Shown: positions 31,327 to 39,671 of the stretch, piece by piece
Layout: every line of letters begins with the position of its first letter
Numbering within the stretch: the stretch's first letter is position 1
IMG/VR virus record: IMGVR_UViG_3300035701_000102
Location: 1 to 39,853 of that record
Strand: one strand, 5' to 3'
Length of the DNA: 39,853 bases
From: a virus
The notes under the pieces: model-generated
Databases searched by the model: none
The model's input: the letters and a program-made list of their open reading frames with translations, nothing else
What the model was told of the DNA's origin: nothing
Program-made: the position numbers and the translations under genes

Positions 31327-31800
31327 ATGAAAGCAATTATATTTGTATGCCTGTCGGTCCTCTGCGGGAACGCCTTCGGCGCGGAGGCGTCCGTGGCGCA
31401 TACGATGGTAGTAAAGTCCGCGTATGCCAAGGTGGTTTCCGTGCTGGCGCTGAAGCGACCTGTCTTGGTTCAGGCCACCGGAGCGAGCATACTTCAAACC
31501 AAGGGGAACCTATTCAAGATCGGCTGCGACCGTGCAGAGTTCTGGGTCAAGGAAACCAAAGATCAAGTGTCACCCAGCCGATTAGTTGTTACGTGGTCGC
31601 TGGCATCCAAGAACAGGGACATTAAGGCATACAAGAGCGTCATTGATTGCTATACTTGCGACAAGGGCACGACTGTTCGGGGGAGCATTCAGTGCCGAGT
31701 GGGCGACGGGATGCTGGGAAGCCGCAAGCTGGACGATCACGTTCAGCGCGGTGTCGAGCAAATGCAGGGCGAACTGAAGCGGCTGCTTGGAGAAAATTGA
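31327..31800 (+). CDS. Secreted hypothetical protein
   Basis: 157 residues from the ATG at 31327. Signal peptide (IIFVCLSVLCGNAFGAEA). The mature protein has several cysteines (IGCDRAEF, VIDCYTCDKG, QCRVGDG) that could form disulfides in the periplasm. No family recognised. The stop overlaps the next start (TTGA). Confidence 0.6.
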   Translation: MKAIIFVCLSVLCGNAFGAEASVAHTMVVKSAYAKVVSVLALKRPVLVQATGASILQTKGNLFKIGCDRAEFWVKETKDQVSPSRLVVTWSLASKNRDIKAYKSVIDCYTCDKGTTVRGSIQCRVGDGMLGSRKLDDHVQRGVEQMQGELKRLLGEN

Positions 31801-32405
31801 ACAAGTCCATCGGAAGTATTCTACTACTATCCCTGTGCGCAGTTGCCGGATGTGAAAATCTAGGCACGTTCGCGCTATCTATCGGCAAGTCCGTCCAGCC
31901 CATCGTCGCTCACCGCAAGCTATCCGGCGCGAACATCCCGCTGGAGTGCCGCTGGAGAAATTACAACCACGGATCATGCGTCTATGCCTCTGGCGAGACG
32001 GTCCTGAGCGCGTGCGGGCAGGACGGGGCCGCCAAGTGGATGCGAGAAAACTACAGCGGCGGCAGTTCATGCAGCACGCTGGAGAAGGTCTGGCAGCGTA
32101 AAGGCTTCAAGACCAAGGCCACCTACTCTTGCGACATGAAGTTCCTGCAATGGTGCGTCGATCATCGCGTGCCCGCCGCGATTGAATACTTCGGAGGCCA
32201 TTGCGTTACGTTCGTTGGAATGGACAAGCAGTGGGTATATCTGCTAGACAACAACGGGCCGCGAGAAAAACTAAGGCCAATCCCACGCAAAGAGTTTGAG
32301 GGGAGGGGAGGATGGTCAGGGTACGGCGGAAACGCTTGTACCATCGTGAGTAAGCCGACAGTTCCGATGCCATATATTCCGAAACTTCCACACGCCTCTT
32401 TGTAA
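31797..32405 (+). CDS. Lipoprotein with C39-like cysteine-peptidase fold
   Basis: 202 residues from a TTG at 31797 preceded by ggagaaaa. Lipobox AVAGC with Cys19. Catalytic-type Cys61 in NHGSCVYAS, His135 in GGHCVTFVGMD and Asp/Asn 151-153 in LLDNNGP reproduce the C39/papain-like triad order. The protein family (GSC, then GGH and DNN) is one I associate with planctomycete phages. Substrate unknown. Confidence 0.65.
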   Translation: MNKSIGSILLLSLCAVAGCENLGTFALSIGKSVQPIVAHRKLSGANIPLECRWRNYNHGSCVYASGETVLSACGQDGAAKWMRENYSGGSSCSTLEKVWQRKGFKTKATYSCDMKFLQWCVDHRVPAAIEYFGGHCVTFVGMDKQWVYLLDNNGPREKLRPIPRKEFEGRGGWSGYGGNACTIVSKPTVPMPYIPKLPHASL

Positions 32406-32416
32406 GGGAGAACGCC

Positions 32417-33172
32417 ATGAAGAGAATGCTGATTTGCGGAGCCGTGTTCGGCTTCCTGTGCCTTGCACAGATAGCGCAGGCCGTCGAAAAGAACTTCGTG
32501 ACGGTGCTGGCCACGAATCCCACCAACGAGAAGATCATCCGTGGATGGTTTTCGACAGAGCCTGAGTTGAATCAGATTCTGTCCAAGTCGGTTTGGATCG
32601 TGATGACCAAAGACCAAGCGCGATTTGCTTCGTATTACGAACAGACGCAAAAAGCGCTCCGCAAGCGATTCCTAACACCGGCCATCATTGTCCAGCGCCC
32701 CGATGGGCAGATCGTGACATGCAAGATCGACGGGCGCACCGTCTCTGCGGTCTTCGCCGGGACTGAGTGCCGACTTGACTTACTGAAAGAATACCTGCCC
32801 GACCTGTCTCTTGGTATGCGGGCGCAGGAAAAACTTCCAGGGGCAGACACCACGTTGACGGAACTATCTGAAATCCAGCGCGGAGGCGATAACATTGGCG
32901 GCCTGTTTCGCCATAGATACACGACGGAAGCAGACGACATTGCCCGTCCGTTCCGACACCCGAAGCCGTGCCCGTCTCCGAATGACACGCCTGAGCCAGA
33001 CCCAGAGCCGAGCAACGAGCCGGTTATTCAGCAGCCGCCCACCATCGCGCCTGTCCCCGTCGAAGCAAAGCACGACAACTCACTGATGGCCGTTCTGGTC
33101 ATTGGTGCGATTGCGATAGTTGGATTACTGACTGGAATTGGAACGTCTTTTTTCAGGGAAGTTCGCGGCTAG
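32417..33172 (+). CDS. Exported protein, thioredoxin-fold-like, with C-terminal membrane anchor
   Basis: 251 residues; ATG after aagggagaacgcc. Signal peptide (MLICGAVFGFLCLAQIAQA), then a domain with LTPAIIVQRPDGQIVTCKI (near residue 86-105), the cis-Pro loop and RPDG turn of thioredoxin-like folds, but without a CxxC. A Pro/Glu-rich linker (PDPEPSNEPVIQQPP) and a C-terminal transmembrane segment (LMAVLVIGAIAIVGLLTGIG) follow. The thioredoxin fold is an inference. Confidence 0.5.
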   Translation: MKRMLICGAVFGFLCLAQIAQAVEKNFVTVLATNPTNEKIIRGWFSTEPELNQILSKSVWIVMTKDQARFASYYEQTQKALRKRFLTPAIIVQRPDGQIVTCKIDGRTVSAVFAGTECRLDLLKEYLPDLSLGMRAQEKLPGADTTLTELSEIQRGGDNIGGLFRHRYTTEADDIARPFRHPKPCPSPNDTPEPDPEPSNEPVIQQPPTIAPVPVEAKHDNSLMAVLVIGAIAIVGLLTGIGTSFFREVRG

Positions 33173-33192
33173 GCGCTGCTGCCATTTTATTT

Positions 33193-33220
33193 TCTGACTT
33201 TAGAAATCTGACTTTAGAAA
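33193..33220. repeat. 14-bp tandem repeat before a start codon
   Basis: tctgactttagaaa at 33193-33206 is repeated exactly at 33207-33220, just before the ribosome site of the next gene. Confidence 0.9.
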
Positions 33221-33232
33221 AAGGAATCTGCT

Positions 33233-33745
33233 ATGACGTTGCAATGGGAACATGCCGTAATCGGCGTGCTGGTGTTTTTGCTGGCGCTGACGCTTGGGAA
33301 GTGGCTGTTCAAAAAGGACACCCAGCAGGAAATCCGGTTGAAGGGCTACGCCTCTTTGGCTACCGTTCTGTCGAAGGTGGGATTCAAGCGTCTGCCGCGT
33401 CTCCTGGTCGATCTTGCGGTCAAGGACGTTTCCGGTGCGTTTCACGAACTGAAGGAACTGCAAGAACTTGCCCTGGACGAGCCACGGATGCGCGCCGAAT
33501 TGTTTGGCGTGTTGCATACGGCCATCCTGGAGTCGGCCAAAGACCCCTCCGAACTTTTGAAGATTCGTTCGCTACTGAACTCCGTGGTCACTCAGGCGTC
33601 CGCGAATGCGCAGGCGCTTGTGGATGCCACTTCAGCGCCCACGCTACCAGCGGAAGCCTCACCGTCCGTTACGCTCCCTGGCCACACGGTCAACATCGCT
33701 CAGTCGCCTCCCACAGTGGTTGTGACTAAGCTGCCGTCAACCTGA
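33233..33745 (+). CDS. Single-span membrane protein
   Basis: 170 residues; ATG after aaaaaggaatctgct. One N-terminal transmembrane segment (AVIGVLVFLLALTLGKWLF), then a helical soluble domain and a Pro/Thr/Val-rich end. Could act with lysis proteins, but one span and a long soluble tail are not typical of holins. Its start region is 20 bases identical to that of the gene at 5897. Confidence 0.6.
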   Translation: MTLQWEHAVIGVLVFLLALTLGKWLFKKDTQQEIRLKGYASLATVLSKVGFKRLPRLLVDLAVKDVSGAFHELKELQELALDEPRMRAELFGVLHTAILESAKDPSELLKIRSLLNSVVTQASANAQALVDATSAPTLPAEASPSVTLPGHTVNIAQSPPTVVVTKLPST

Positions 33746-33775
33746 ATCCCCCCCGCCCCACCAGAGGAATTGGAT

Positions 33776-33810
33776 TCGGTAGCGCCGTCCGCAATGACCG
33801 GCGCTACCGA
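33776..33810. repeat. 12-bp perfect inverted repeat
   Basis: tcggtagcgccg (33776-33787) and cggcgctaccga (33799-33810) form a perfect 12-bp stem with an 11-base loop. No T-run follows; a short reading frame (33794-33868, 24 codons) starts in the loop, but I do not claim it as a gene. Possible transcription or RNA-processing signal. Confidence 0.6.
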
Positions 33811-33879
33811 CTTGGCCGCTGAAGTAGGAAAGATTGCCGCCGCCGTGGCGGCGCTAGTCCCTCAATAAAGGATTGTCCC

Positions 33880-34188
33880 ATGCCAGATAGGATTCTTGAT
33901 CTTGAACAGGCGATGGTCGTGGCGCGTCAGGCGTCTGACGACGCTCAGGAGCAGTCCGCCATGGACGAAGAGGGTGCGCGTGTTGCCCGTACCAAGGCCG
34001 ATTTGTCAGCGCAGGCCGCACGTGATGCGAAAGCCGCCCACATGAAGGCATTCGTTGAATTGGGGTCAGCAATCCAGGCCGAGAACTCGCCTTCCGCGCC
34101 GGTTGAGACAGTCGAAGCGCCGCTTCCGTATGCGGCATCGCCGGTTGAATCCGCGCCAGCGCCTCCAGTGGACTCTACGACAATCTGA
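33880..34188 (+). CDS. Helical, coiled-coil-like small protein
   Basis: 102 residues; ATG after aaaggattgtccc. Residues 1-70 are long amphipathic helices (LDLEQAMVVARQASDDAQEQ), then a Pro/Ala/Ser-rich tail. No family recognised. Such proteins in this position often assist virion or lysis complexes. Confidence 0.55.
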   Translation: MPDRILDLEQAMVVARQASDDAQEQSAMDEEGARVARTKADLSAQAARDAKAAHMKAFVELGSAIQAENSPSAPVETVEAPLPYAASPVESAPAPPVDSTTI

Positions 34189-34245
34189 AGCAGATCGGCG
34201 GCGAACACTAGGCTTGCGGGGGCCGAAGTCGCGGAGCATTGCCGC

Positions 34246-34641
34246 ATGGTTAGCTTGCTGTTAGGAATTGCCGATCCCGTGATTGAGCCAAGCGATGCGC
34301 TTGGACTCATTAAGACGCTGTTCCAGATGTTCGGGACTCCTGGAGTCATTGCGTATCTTGCGTGGTACATCTTCCGCAGGCTGTTTGATGCAGAAAAGGG
34401 AATCATAACCGCTGTCTCTATGCGTCACATGGAGTTCTTGGATAGGACTTCAGAAGCCCAGAACAGGCAATCGGATACGCTGGCATCCTTGGCTCACGGG
34501 CAGTCCGAAATCAGCGCCGCGCAACTGGATATTTCAAAAAACATCGCAAGCCTTATGGATGTTCAATGCAAGAGGACGATGCTGGTAGAAGAGGAATTGC
34601 AGCGACTCCTGGCAACTACCAAGGCCCATAAAGTCAGGTAG
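34246..34641 (+). CDS. Membrane protein with coiled-coil tail (holin candidate)
   Basis: 131 residues; ATG after gcggagcattgccgc. One or two hydrophobic segments near the start (VSLLLGIADPVI and TPGVIAYLAWYIFRRLF) and a C-terminal coiled-coil (RTSEAQNRQSDTLASLAHGQ). Membrane segment plus coiled coil near the lysis-type genes makes it a holin-type candidate, weakly. Confidence 0.55.
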   Translation: MVSLLLGIADPVIEPSDALGLIKTLFQMFGTPGVIAYLAWYIFRRLFDAEKGIITAVSMRHMEFLDRTSEAQNRQSDTLASLAHGQSEISAAQLDISKNIASLMDVQCKRTMLVEEELQRLLATTKAHKVR

Positions 34642-34653
34642 GCGACGCGCGAA

Positions 34654-34878
34654 ATGAAAGTCTTCTCTACGCCCGATGGCGGCCGCTGCGTCAGCGGAGA
34701 ACTGAGGGTCATCTACCAGGACGGCCGCGCAATCATCATGTTCAACGGGCATACCATCACCCAGGCTGTCTTGCGGTATTTGCTGTCCGACACGCTTCGT
34801 GATAGCATTGCTGCGGACGAAATGAAGCGCGAATCGTTTTCTCTTGGAGAGGCGAGACTAACCTTAAGCATCGTATAG
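34654..34878 (+). CDS. Small hypothetical protein
   Basis: 74 residues, no clear ribosome site. Beta-hairpin start (MKVFSTPDGGRCVSGELRVIYQD) then a helical end. Not recognised. Confidence 0.45.
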   Translation: MKVFSTPDGGRCVSGELRVIYQDGRAIIMFNGHTITQAVLRYLLSDTLRDSIAADEMKRESFSLGEARLTLSIV

Positions 34879-34889
34879 GGAACAAAATT

Positions 34890-35219
34890 ATGAGTAGCTA
34901 TGAAGCATCGGGTCCAGTCAAACATGCGCCCATCGCAATCGCCGCCAGCGCGCAATTACTGGCGTTGGTCGCTGGAAAAAAGATTCGCGTAATCGCCTAC
35001 GCCTTCAATTCGGTTGGCGCTGGGACCGTTACGTTTCTCTCTGGAGGCAGTGGCGGCACGGCGCTTACCGGGGCGATGCCGGTTGCCGCTAACGGCCGAT
35101 GCGAAAGTTCGGAGTGCGTGGCGGGCCATTTTGACACGGTGCTGTCGGAGAATCTGTACGTCACTCTTGGAAGCAGCGCAACGGCGCAGGGGCACATCAC
35201 TTATCAGGAAATTGTATGA
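34890..35219 (+). CDS. Small virion-type beta protein
   Basis: 109 residues, ATG at 34890 after atagggaacaaaatt. Beta-rich with VIAYAFNSVGAGTVTFLSGG and LSENLYVTLGSSATAQGHITY, a pattern seen in small phage structural (decoration or fibre-associated) proteins. Overlaps the next start (ATGA). Confidence 0.55.
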   Translation: MSSYEASGPVKHAPIAIAASAQLLALVAGKKIRVIAYAFNSVGAGTVTFLSGGSGGTALTGAMPVAANGRCESSECVAGHFDTVLSENLYVTLGSSATAQGHITYQEIV

Positions 35220-35467
35220 TCGCAGAGTTGCCCGCGCTAGACATTTCAGCGGTCTTTGAGACACCTTCGATACCGTGCGCTGTGAGCGATTCCTTTGTTT
35301 CCTTGACCGGAAAACTACCGGATGCGGACGCGAGTGACCCGTCTGCCGCGTTTGATTATTCCATTTTCTGTACGACGGATGGAGTCGAGTGGAAGGTGAC
35401 TTGCAGTGGCGGCTGGAATGGCGGGATTGATTTGCGCAGTGGAGGACCGAATCAACCGAAGATATAG
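35216..35467 (+). CDS. Small hypothetical protein
   Basis: 83 residues, ATG overlapping the previous stop. A short beta domain (YSIFCTTDGVEWKVTCSGGWNGG) resembles part of the 141-residue protein two genes downstream (KTYDGSTWEFVAGYVWQGG). Not recognised further. Confidence 0.5.
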   Translation: MIAELPALDISAVFETPSIPCAVSDSFVSLTGKLPDADASDPSAAFDYSIFCTTDGVEWKVTCSGGWNGGIDLRSGGPNQPKI

Positions 35468-35482
35468 ACCGCACTGCCTCCA

Positions 35483-35755
35483 GTGGCCTATTTCTCGACG
35501 CGTAACTTTCCGTATCATGATAATTGGCTCAAAGCGACCATATCCAATCTAATGAAGATCGCTGCGGTATGGTACGAGCGTAACCGTCTGCAGGCTACCC
35601 ACGGCGGTATAACTGTTGATGATAGAGACAAGCTAAACCCGTACTTGCAGGTGTCGATGCAGCTGCAGGAAGAGTGGAAAGAGTTTGTCATGTGGAAGAA
35701 GGTTCAAATCAACGCCGGATTGGCCGTCGGGATTGTTGGATCTCCATACGGATAA
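35483..35755 (+). CDS. Small helical hypothetical protein
   Basis: 90 residues if read from the GTG at 35483; no ribosome site is visible and a later ATG (35552) is possible. Helical with basic and aromatic residues (WLKATISNLMKIAAVWYERN). Low confidence in start. Confidence 0.4.
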   Translation: MAYFSTRNFPYHDNWLKATISNLMKIAAVWYERNRLQATHGGITVDDRDKLNPYLQVSMQLQEEWKEFVMWKKVQINAGLAVGIVGSPYG

Positions 35756-35776
35756 TAGTAGAAGGTCTTAAACCGA

Positions 35777-36202
35777 ATGGCCAAAATTGACTCCATCATT
35801 GATGCAGAGGCGGCGATTGCCGACATAATGCTTGGCGATTCGGATTTGCCCGCCGCAAAACCTAATGCTGATGTCACAGACAAACGGCAGGGTTACTCTC
35901 TGGATTTCGCCGCTGAAATGACGGACAAGGAGGCGTCTGATCCGACATTGTTCTACAAGATCGTGGTTGAGAAAACATACGATGGATCAACGTGGGAGTT
36001 TGTTGCTGGTTACGTTTGGCAGGGGGGCGAAATAGGCCGCGATGGAAACCCAGTCAAGCCCGGCATCACCGTCCAGTTTGCGGAGGAAGACGCGAAGGAT
36101 CGTCCGGTCAAGTTTCGGCTGATGACCAATGCCCCCGCCGAATCCAGTCTTGTAGTGTCCAAGCTGGTTCCCTTGGATAAACAACCCGCCTCTAAAATCT
36201 AA
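35777..36202 (+). CDS. Virion-type hypothetical protein
   Basis: 141 residues. A beta domain shared in pattern with the 83-residue protein upstream (TWEFVAGYVWQGG). Ends with an overlap to the next gene (TAATG). Probably structural by context only. Confidence 0.5.
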   Translation: MAKIDSIIDAEAAIADIMLGDSDLPAAKPNADVTDKRQGYSLDFAAEMTDKEASDPTLFYKIVVEKTYDGSTWEFVAGYVWQGGEIGRDGNPVKPGITVQFAEEDAKDRPVKFRLMTNAPAESSLVVSKLVPLDKQPASKI

Positions 36203-36876
36203 TGGCCATTATTGCCCACTCTCAAACCGTATCTGTCGCATTCGGGAACAGTTCCTCCGCTCGTTCCTTGGCATTTGCTAGCAATAACACAGCGGGCGGT
36301 TTAATTATTGTTGGAGTTAACTCTTACGGAGTTGGTACGGAAACTGTAACCGTTGCCGATACGCGGGGCAATACTTACGTTCAGGCGGGGTCATACACCA
36401 CTTCCAGTTTTGTTCGCGTTTCAATCTGGTACGCAAAAAATTGTGCGGCTGGTGCAAATACGGTCACGATCACGCCATCCGCAACAGTTTACCTTTCATT
36501 TTCAATCGGGGAGTACAGCGGGGCGGATACAACGGCTCCTTACAATTCCAGCACGGGGGCAAGTGGGAATAGTTCTGCTATCAGCAGCGGTAGCGTGGCC
36601 GTGAATGATGCCAATTCCTTGCTGTATGGAACAGGTGTATTGTGGGGAAACACCGGATCGGGTACGCCGGGATCGGGATTTACTGAGCGGGCGGATATAG
36701 TCTCCGGTGCGAATGACGGCGTTTACACAGAAGACAAAATTGCTAGTGCAGCTGCCGTGTGCGATTACACGGCAAGCAATAGCGGAACATGGACGTTCAT
36801 GGGGGCCAGCTTCAAGCCGCCAGCGGCGGGCGGGACGAATCGCATTCGGGCACTTATCACATCGGGGATCAACTAA
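36202..36876 (+). CDS. Structural beta-rich protein
   Basis: 224 residues; start overlaps the previous stop (TAATG). Ser/Thr/Gly-rich beta protein (SSSARSLAFASNNTAGGLIIVG, YLSFSIGEYSG). This style is usual for fibre-associated or receptor-contacting phage proteins. No catalytic motif. Confidence 0.55.
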   Translation: MAIIAHSQTVSVAFGNSSSARSLAFASNNTAGGLIIVGVNSYGVGTETVTVADTRGNTYVQAGSYTTSSFVRVSIWYAKNCAAGANTVTITPSATVYLSFSIGEYSGADTTAPYNSSTGASGNSSAISSGSVAVNDANSLLYGTGVLWGNTGSGTPGSGFTERADIVSGANDGVYTEDKIASAAAVCDYTASNSGTWTFMGASFKPPAAGGTNRIRALITSGIN

Positions 36877-38339
36877 TGTTTTTAGGTCAATCAAGTTCTT
36901 ATGGAGTGACCGTTGGCCCCGTTTTGGATAGCACGGGCGCTTCCTACGCCTCCATGGCCATCGGGGATTTTTCAATATCAAAGAACGGGACTGCCGCTGC
37001 GATGGCGTCGGCAGCAACGGCCACCCACCTAACCAACGGGTACTACTTCTTAAACCTATCCACGGGGAACACAGATACGCTTGGTGAAGTCGCCATCATT
37101 TGCAACAAGGCGACCTATACGATGGCGGTATTCCGTTTCAATGTCGTGCCCGGCACTGTCTATGCGGCCATTCGCACCAATGCCGTCAACGTCAATGGCG
37201 GATTCCTAGCAGCCACGGCAACCACTACAGTAAATGCGAACGTAGGAACGACTCAGCCAATAAACTTTACTGGCACGGCAGGGAGCGCCCTGGCAAAGTC
37301 CGATGCGGTGGACTTTGCCGGGACAGCGCAGACGCCGCGAGACATCGGGGCCAGCGTGCTGCTATCTAGCGGCACTGGTACGGGCCAACTGGACTTCACC
37401 AGCGGAGTCGTGAAGGCTAACTTTGTGCAAATACTCGCTACAGCATTGACTGAAACGGCGGGATTCCTTGCCGCTGGATTCAAGAAGTTCTTTAATGTTG
37501 CGGTTCCCGTGGCGACTGTGGCAACCGTCGATCAGACGGGCGACAGCTATGGCATTGTTTCCAGCGGCACTTTCGGCAACGCGGCCATCAAGGGATACGT
37601 GGACGACATTGGCGTAGCTGGGGCCGGGCTGACGGCACTGGGCGATACGAGACTCGCAAACCTGGATGCGGCCGTAAGCAGCCGCATGGCCACCTACACA
37701 CAACCCACGGGGTTCCTGGCAGCCAACTTTACGACATCTTTCGGCCATCTGGACGTTGATGTTAGTAGCCGAATGGCCACCTACACACAACCGACTGGGT
37801 TCTTGGCAACCGCATTCCCTGCCGGAACAGTTGCCTCCAGCACGGAGGCGCTGGCCGTTAAGGCGAAGACCGATAACCTGCCAGCCGATCCAGCGGACGC
37901 CTCAGACATTGCCGCATCTTTTTCTACCGTCAATGCCACGCTGGCGACGATTGCGGGATACGTGGACACCGAAGTAGCTGCCATTAAAGCCAAGACCGAC
38001 AACTTACCAGCGAGTCCAGCGGCAGTCGGTTCCGCAATGACCTTGACCGGCGATTATGACCCTGCGAAGACCGCAGCGCAGGCCGGGGACGCCATGGCGC
38101 TCACTAGCGGAGAGCGCAGCACATTGTCCGCAGCCTTGCTTGACCTAGCGAACGGTGTCGAGACTGGCGTTACGTTGCGGCAGTTTGCCAGGGCCGTCAT
38201 GGCGGCGGTGGCCGGGAAGAGCGACGGTTTGGCTACTGCGACGGCACACTACAGGGATCAAGCGGACAGCAAGAATAGAATTACGGCCACGTGCGATGCT
38301 GACGGAAACAGAAGCGCTGTTACCTTGGATGTAACCTAA
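36876..38339 (+). CDS. Tail fibre-like protein with internal repeats
   Basis: 487 residues from the ATG at 36876, overlapping the previous stop (TAATG). Low-complexity beta-rich first half, then paired repeats: SSRMATYTQPTGFLA twice and KAKTDNLPA(D/S)PA twice, typical fibre shaft units. The DNA of the first pair is also repeated (about 37680-37725 and 37769-37815). Probable distal fibre or host-recognition protein. Confidence 0.65.
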   Translation: MFLGQSSSYGVTVGPVLDSTGASYASMAIGDFSISKNGTAAAMASAATATHLTNGYYFLNLSTGNTDTLGEVAIICNKATYTMAVFRFNVVPGTVYAAIRTNAVNVNGGFLAATATTTVNANVGTTQPINFTGTAGSALAKSDAVDFAGTAQTPRDIGASVLLSSGTGTGQLDFTSGVVKANFVQILATALTETAGFLAAGFKKFFNVAVPVATVATVDQTGDSYGIVSSGTFGNAAIKGYVDDIGVAGAGLTALGDTRLANLDAAVSSRMATYTQPTGFLAANFTTSFGHLDVDVSSRMATYTQPTGFLATAFPAGTVASSTEALAVKAKTDNLPADPADASDIAASFSTVNATLATIAGYVDTEVAAIKAKTDNLPASPAAVGSAMTLTGDYDPAKTAAQAGDAMALTSGERSTLSAALLDLANGVETGVTLRQFARAVMAAVAGKSDGLATATAHYRDQADSKNRITATCDADGNRSAVTLDVT

Positions 38340-38560
38340 TGTTCGGTCGAAGGTATTTTGGGAACAGGTTCTATGGTGGCCGCTACTGGGGGCACGCTGG
38401 CCTAGAGTCAATTCTGTTCTACCCACCGGGCGGCAGTCCCATCGTGGTATCTGCCGAATGGATCGGCGGCGCGGTAGTATCTGCTGAGTTCTACAACGTA
38501 GCAGAGTGTGGCGAATGGCTGGGGGGCGCTGAAGCAGTGGAGCAAGTAACCAATAACTAG
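38339..38560 (+). CDS. Small glycine/tyrosine-rich phage protein
   Basis: 73 residues, start overlapping the previous stop (TAATG). Begins MFGRRYFGNRFYGGRYWG, a style recurrent in phage genomes right after fibre genes. Repeats of SAEWIGGAVVSAEF type follow. Function unknown. Confidence 0.5.
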   Translation: MFGRRYFGNRFYGGRYWGHAGLESILFYPPGGSPIVVSAEWIGGAVVSAEFYNVAECGEWLGGAEAVEQVTNN

Positions 38561-38615
38561 GACGCGCGGCGCTGCCGATTGCTTTACCCCGCAGTATCGG
38601 CAGCGCTAGCGCGTC
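38561..38615. repeat. Long inverted repeat before the terminase-small-like gene
   Basis: GACGCGC (38561-38567) plus gcgctgccgat (38569-38579) pair with atcggcagcgc (38596-38606) plus GCGCGTC (38609-38615): 18 bp of stem with one small bulge and a 16-base loop. No T-run follows. It could be a packaging site, an RNA-processing signal or a terminator without a T-run. Confidence 0.75.
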
Positions 38616-38632
38616 TGATTACGGAGAATACG

Positions 38633-39649
38633 ATGGCGACAGCGGCAACGGCGAGCGCGGTACGGGAAGCAGTCGAGTCCTTGGCGATTGAATACAAGTC
38701 CTGGGAATCCGATCCGCAGGATTTCCTGCCTGAGCATCTGCGAGGCTCAATCAGCGACGGACTGGCTCAGTCAATCGAGCGGACAATTCGGGCCGCGAAC
38801 GATCCAGCGGAAGATTTTGAAGACAAGCGAATCGTCTTGGCCATTGATCGGATGGCCAAGGAATGGCGTCAATGGCAATCCGAGTATGCCAAGTCACCGG
38901 ACCAAAGCGGCCGTCACTTGCGAGGGCATCGCGGACTGTGGCTGGCAGTCGAGTTTGTGGTGGACGCGATGGCTCACCCGTTCAAGTTCAAGCATGTCGA
39001 GACAATCGAACACTTGAGAAGAGACAAGGTTCCGCCAAGGCAGATTGCCAGGATTTACGAGTGGTTCAATGACATCAATGAGCCTGACATCGACAAGGTT
39101 CTGGAAGAGTTCGCCAACAAGGGGACGCACGTAAAGGGCACGTATCAACTTCCGAGTGACTTGGCTCAAGTGGCCGCCATAGAGGCTGACTACAAGGCGC
39201 GAGTGGTGCTAGCTGAGCAGCGGATAGTCCAGCAAGAGCAAGAGTCCCAGCCAGTCATTGCGCCGGAACCGCTGGATGACCTTATCTGCCAGAGGATTAC
39301 ATGCAAGCAGATTCAGAAGATGAAGCAACTTCCGCGCGACGTAATCTTGAGGCGGGCCGGTGAACTGGGCGTCATGCTCCCCGACGAGCCGAATGCAGCT
39401 TCCTACTCGATTGAGCGGCTAGACGAGACGGTTGAACGGGAAGACCGCGAGAAGCAGGCCGAGTGGCAGCGTCAGAGGCGGGAAGACCTAGCGGACACCC
39501 GACAAGGCGAACCGCTGGAGGATCGGATTGCCGGGATGTATGAGCAGGGTATCAAGCCGAATGAAATTGCGGAAATCCTCACGGCCCAGTACCCTGATAT
39601 GACAACCCAGCGGGTCATGGCCATAATCGAAGCTGCTATGGGCGAGTAG
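38633..39649 (+). CDS. DNA-binding protein, terminase small subunit candidate
   Basis: 338 residues from the ATG at 38633 (after ggagaatacg). Two HTH-like segments: VPPRQIARIYEWFND near residue 140 and IKPNEIAEILTAQYPDMTTQRVM near the C-terminus, with a long charged coiled-coil middle. It is longer than most small terminases, so the call rests on the HTH elements, the preceding inverted repeat, and position at the end of the structural genes. Alternative: a regulatory or replication protein. Confidence 0.4.
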   Translation: MATAATASAVREAVESLAIEYKSWESDPQDFLPEHLRGSISDGLAQSIERTIRAANDPAEDFEDKRIVLAIDRMAKEWRQWQSEYAKSPDQSGRHLRGHRGLWLAVEFVVDAMAHPFKFKHVETIEHLRRDKVPPRQIARIYEWFNDINEPDIDKVLEEFANKGTHVKGTYQLPSDLAQVAAIEADYKARVVLAEQRIVQQEQESQPVIAPEPLDDLICQRITCKQIQKMKQLPRDVILRRAGELGVMLPDEPNAASYSIERLDETVEREDREKQAEWQRQRREDLADTRQGEPLEDRIAGMYEQGIKPNEIAEILTAQYPDMTTQRVMAIIEAAMGE

Positions 39650-39671
39650 AGCCAACGGGGGGACTCATTCG

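Noticed and set aside
33794-33868. 24-codon gene
   Set aside because: Start lies in a hairpin loop, no proper ribosome site, too short to support.
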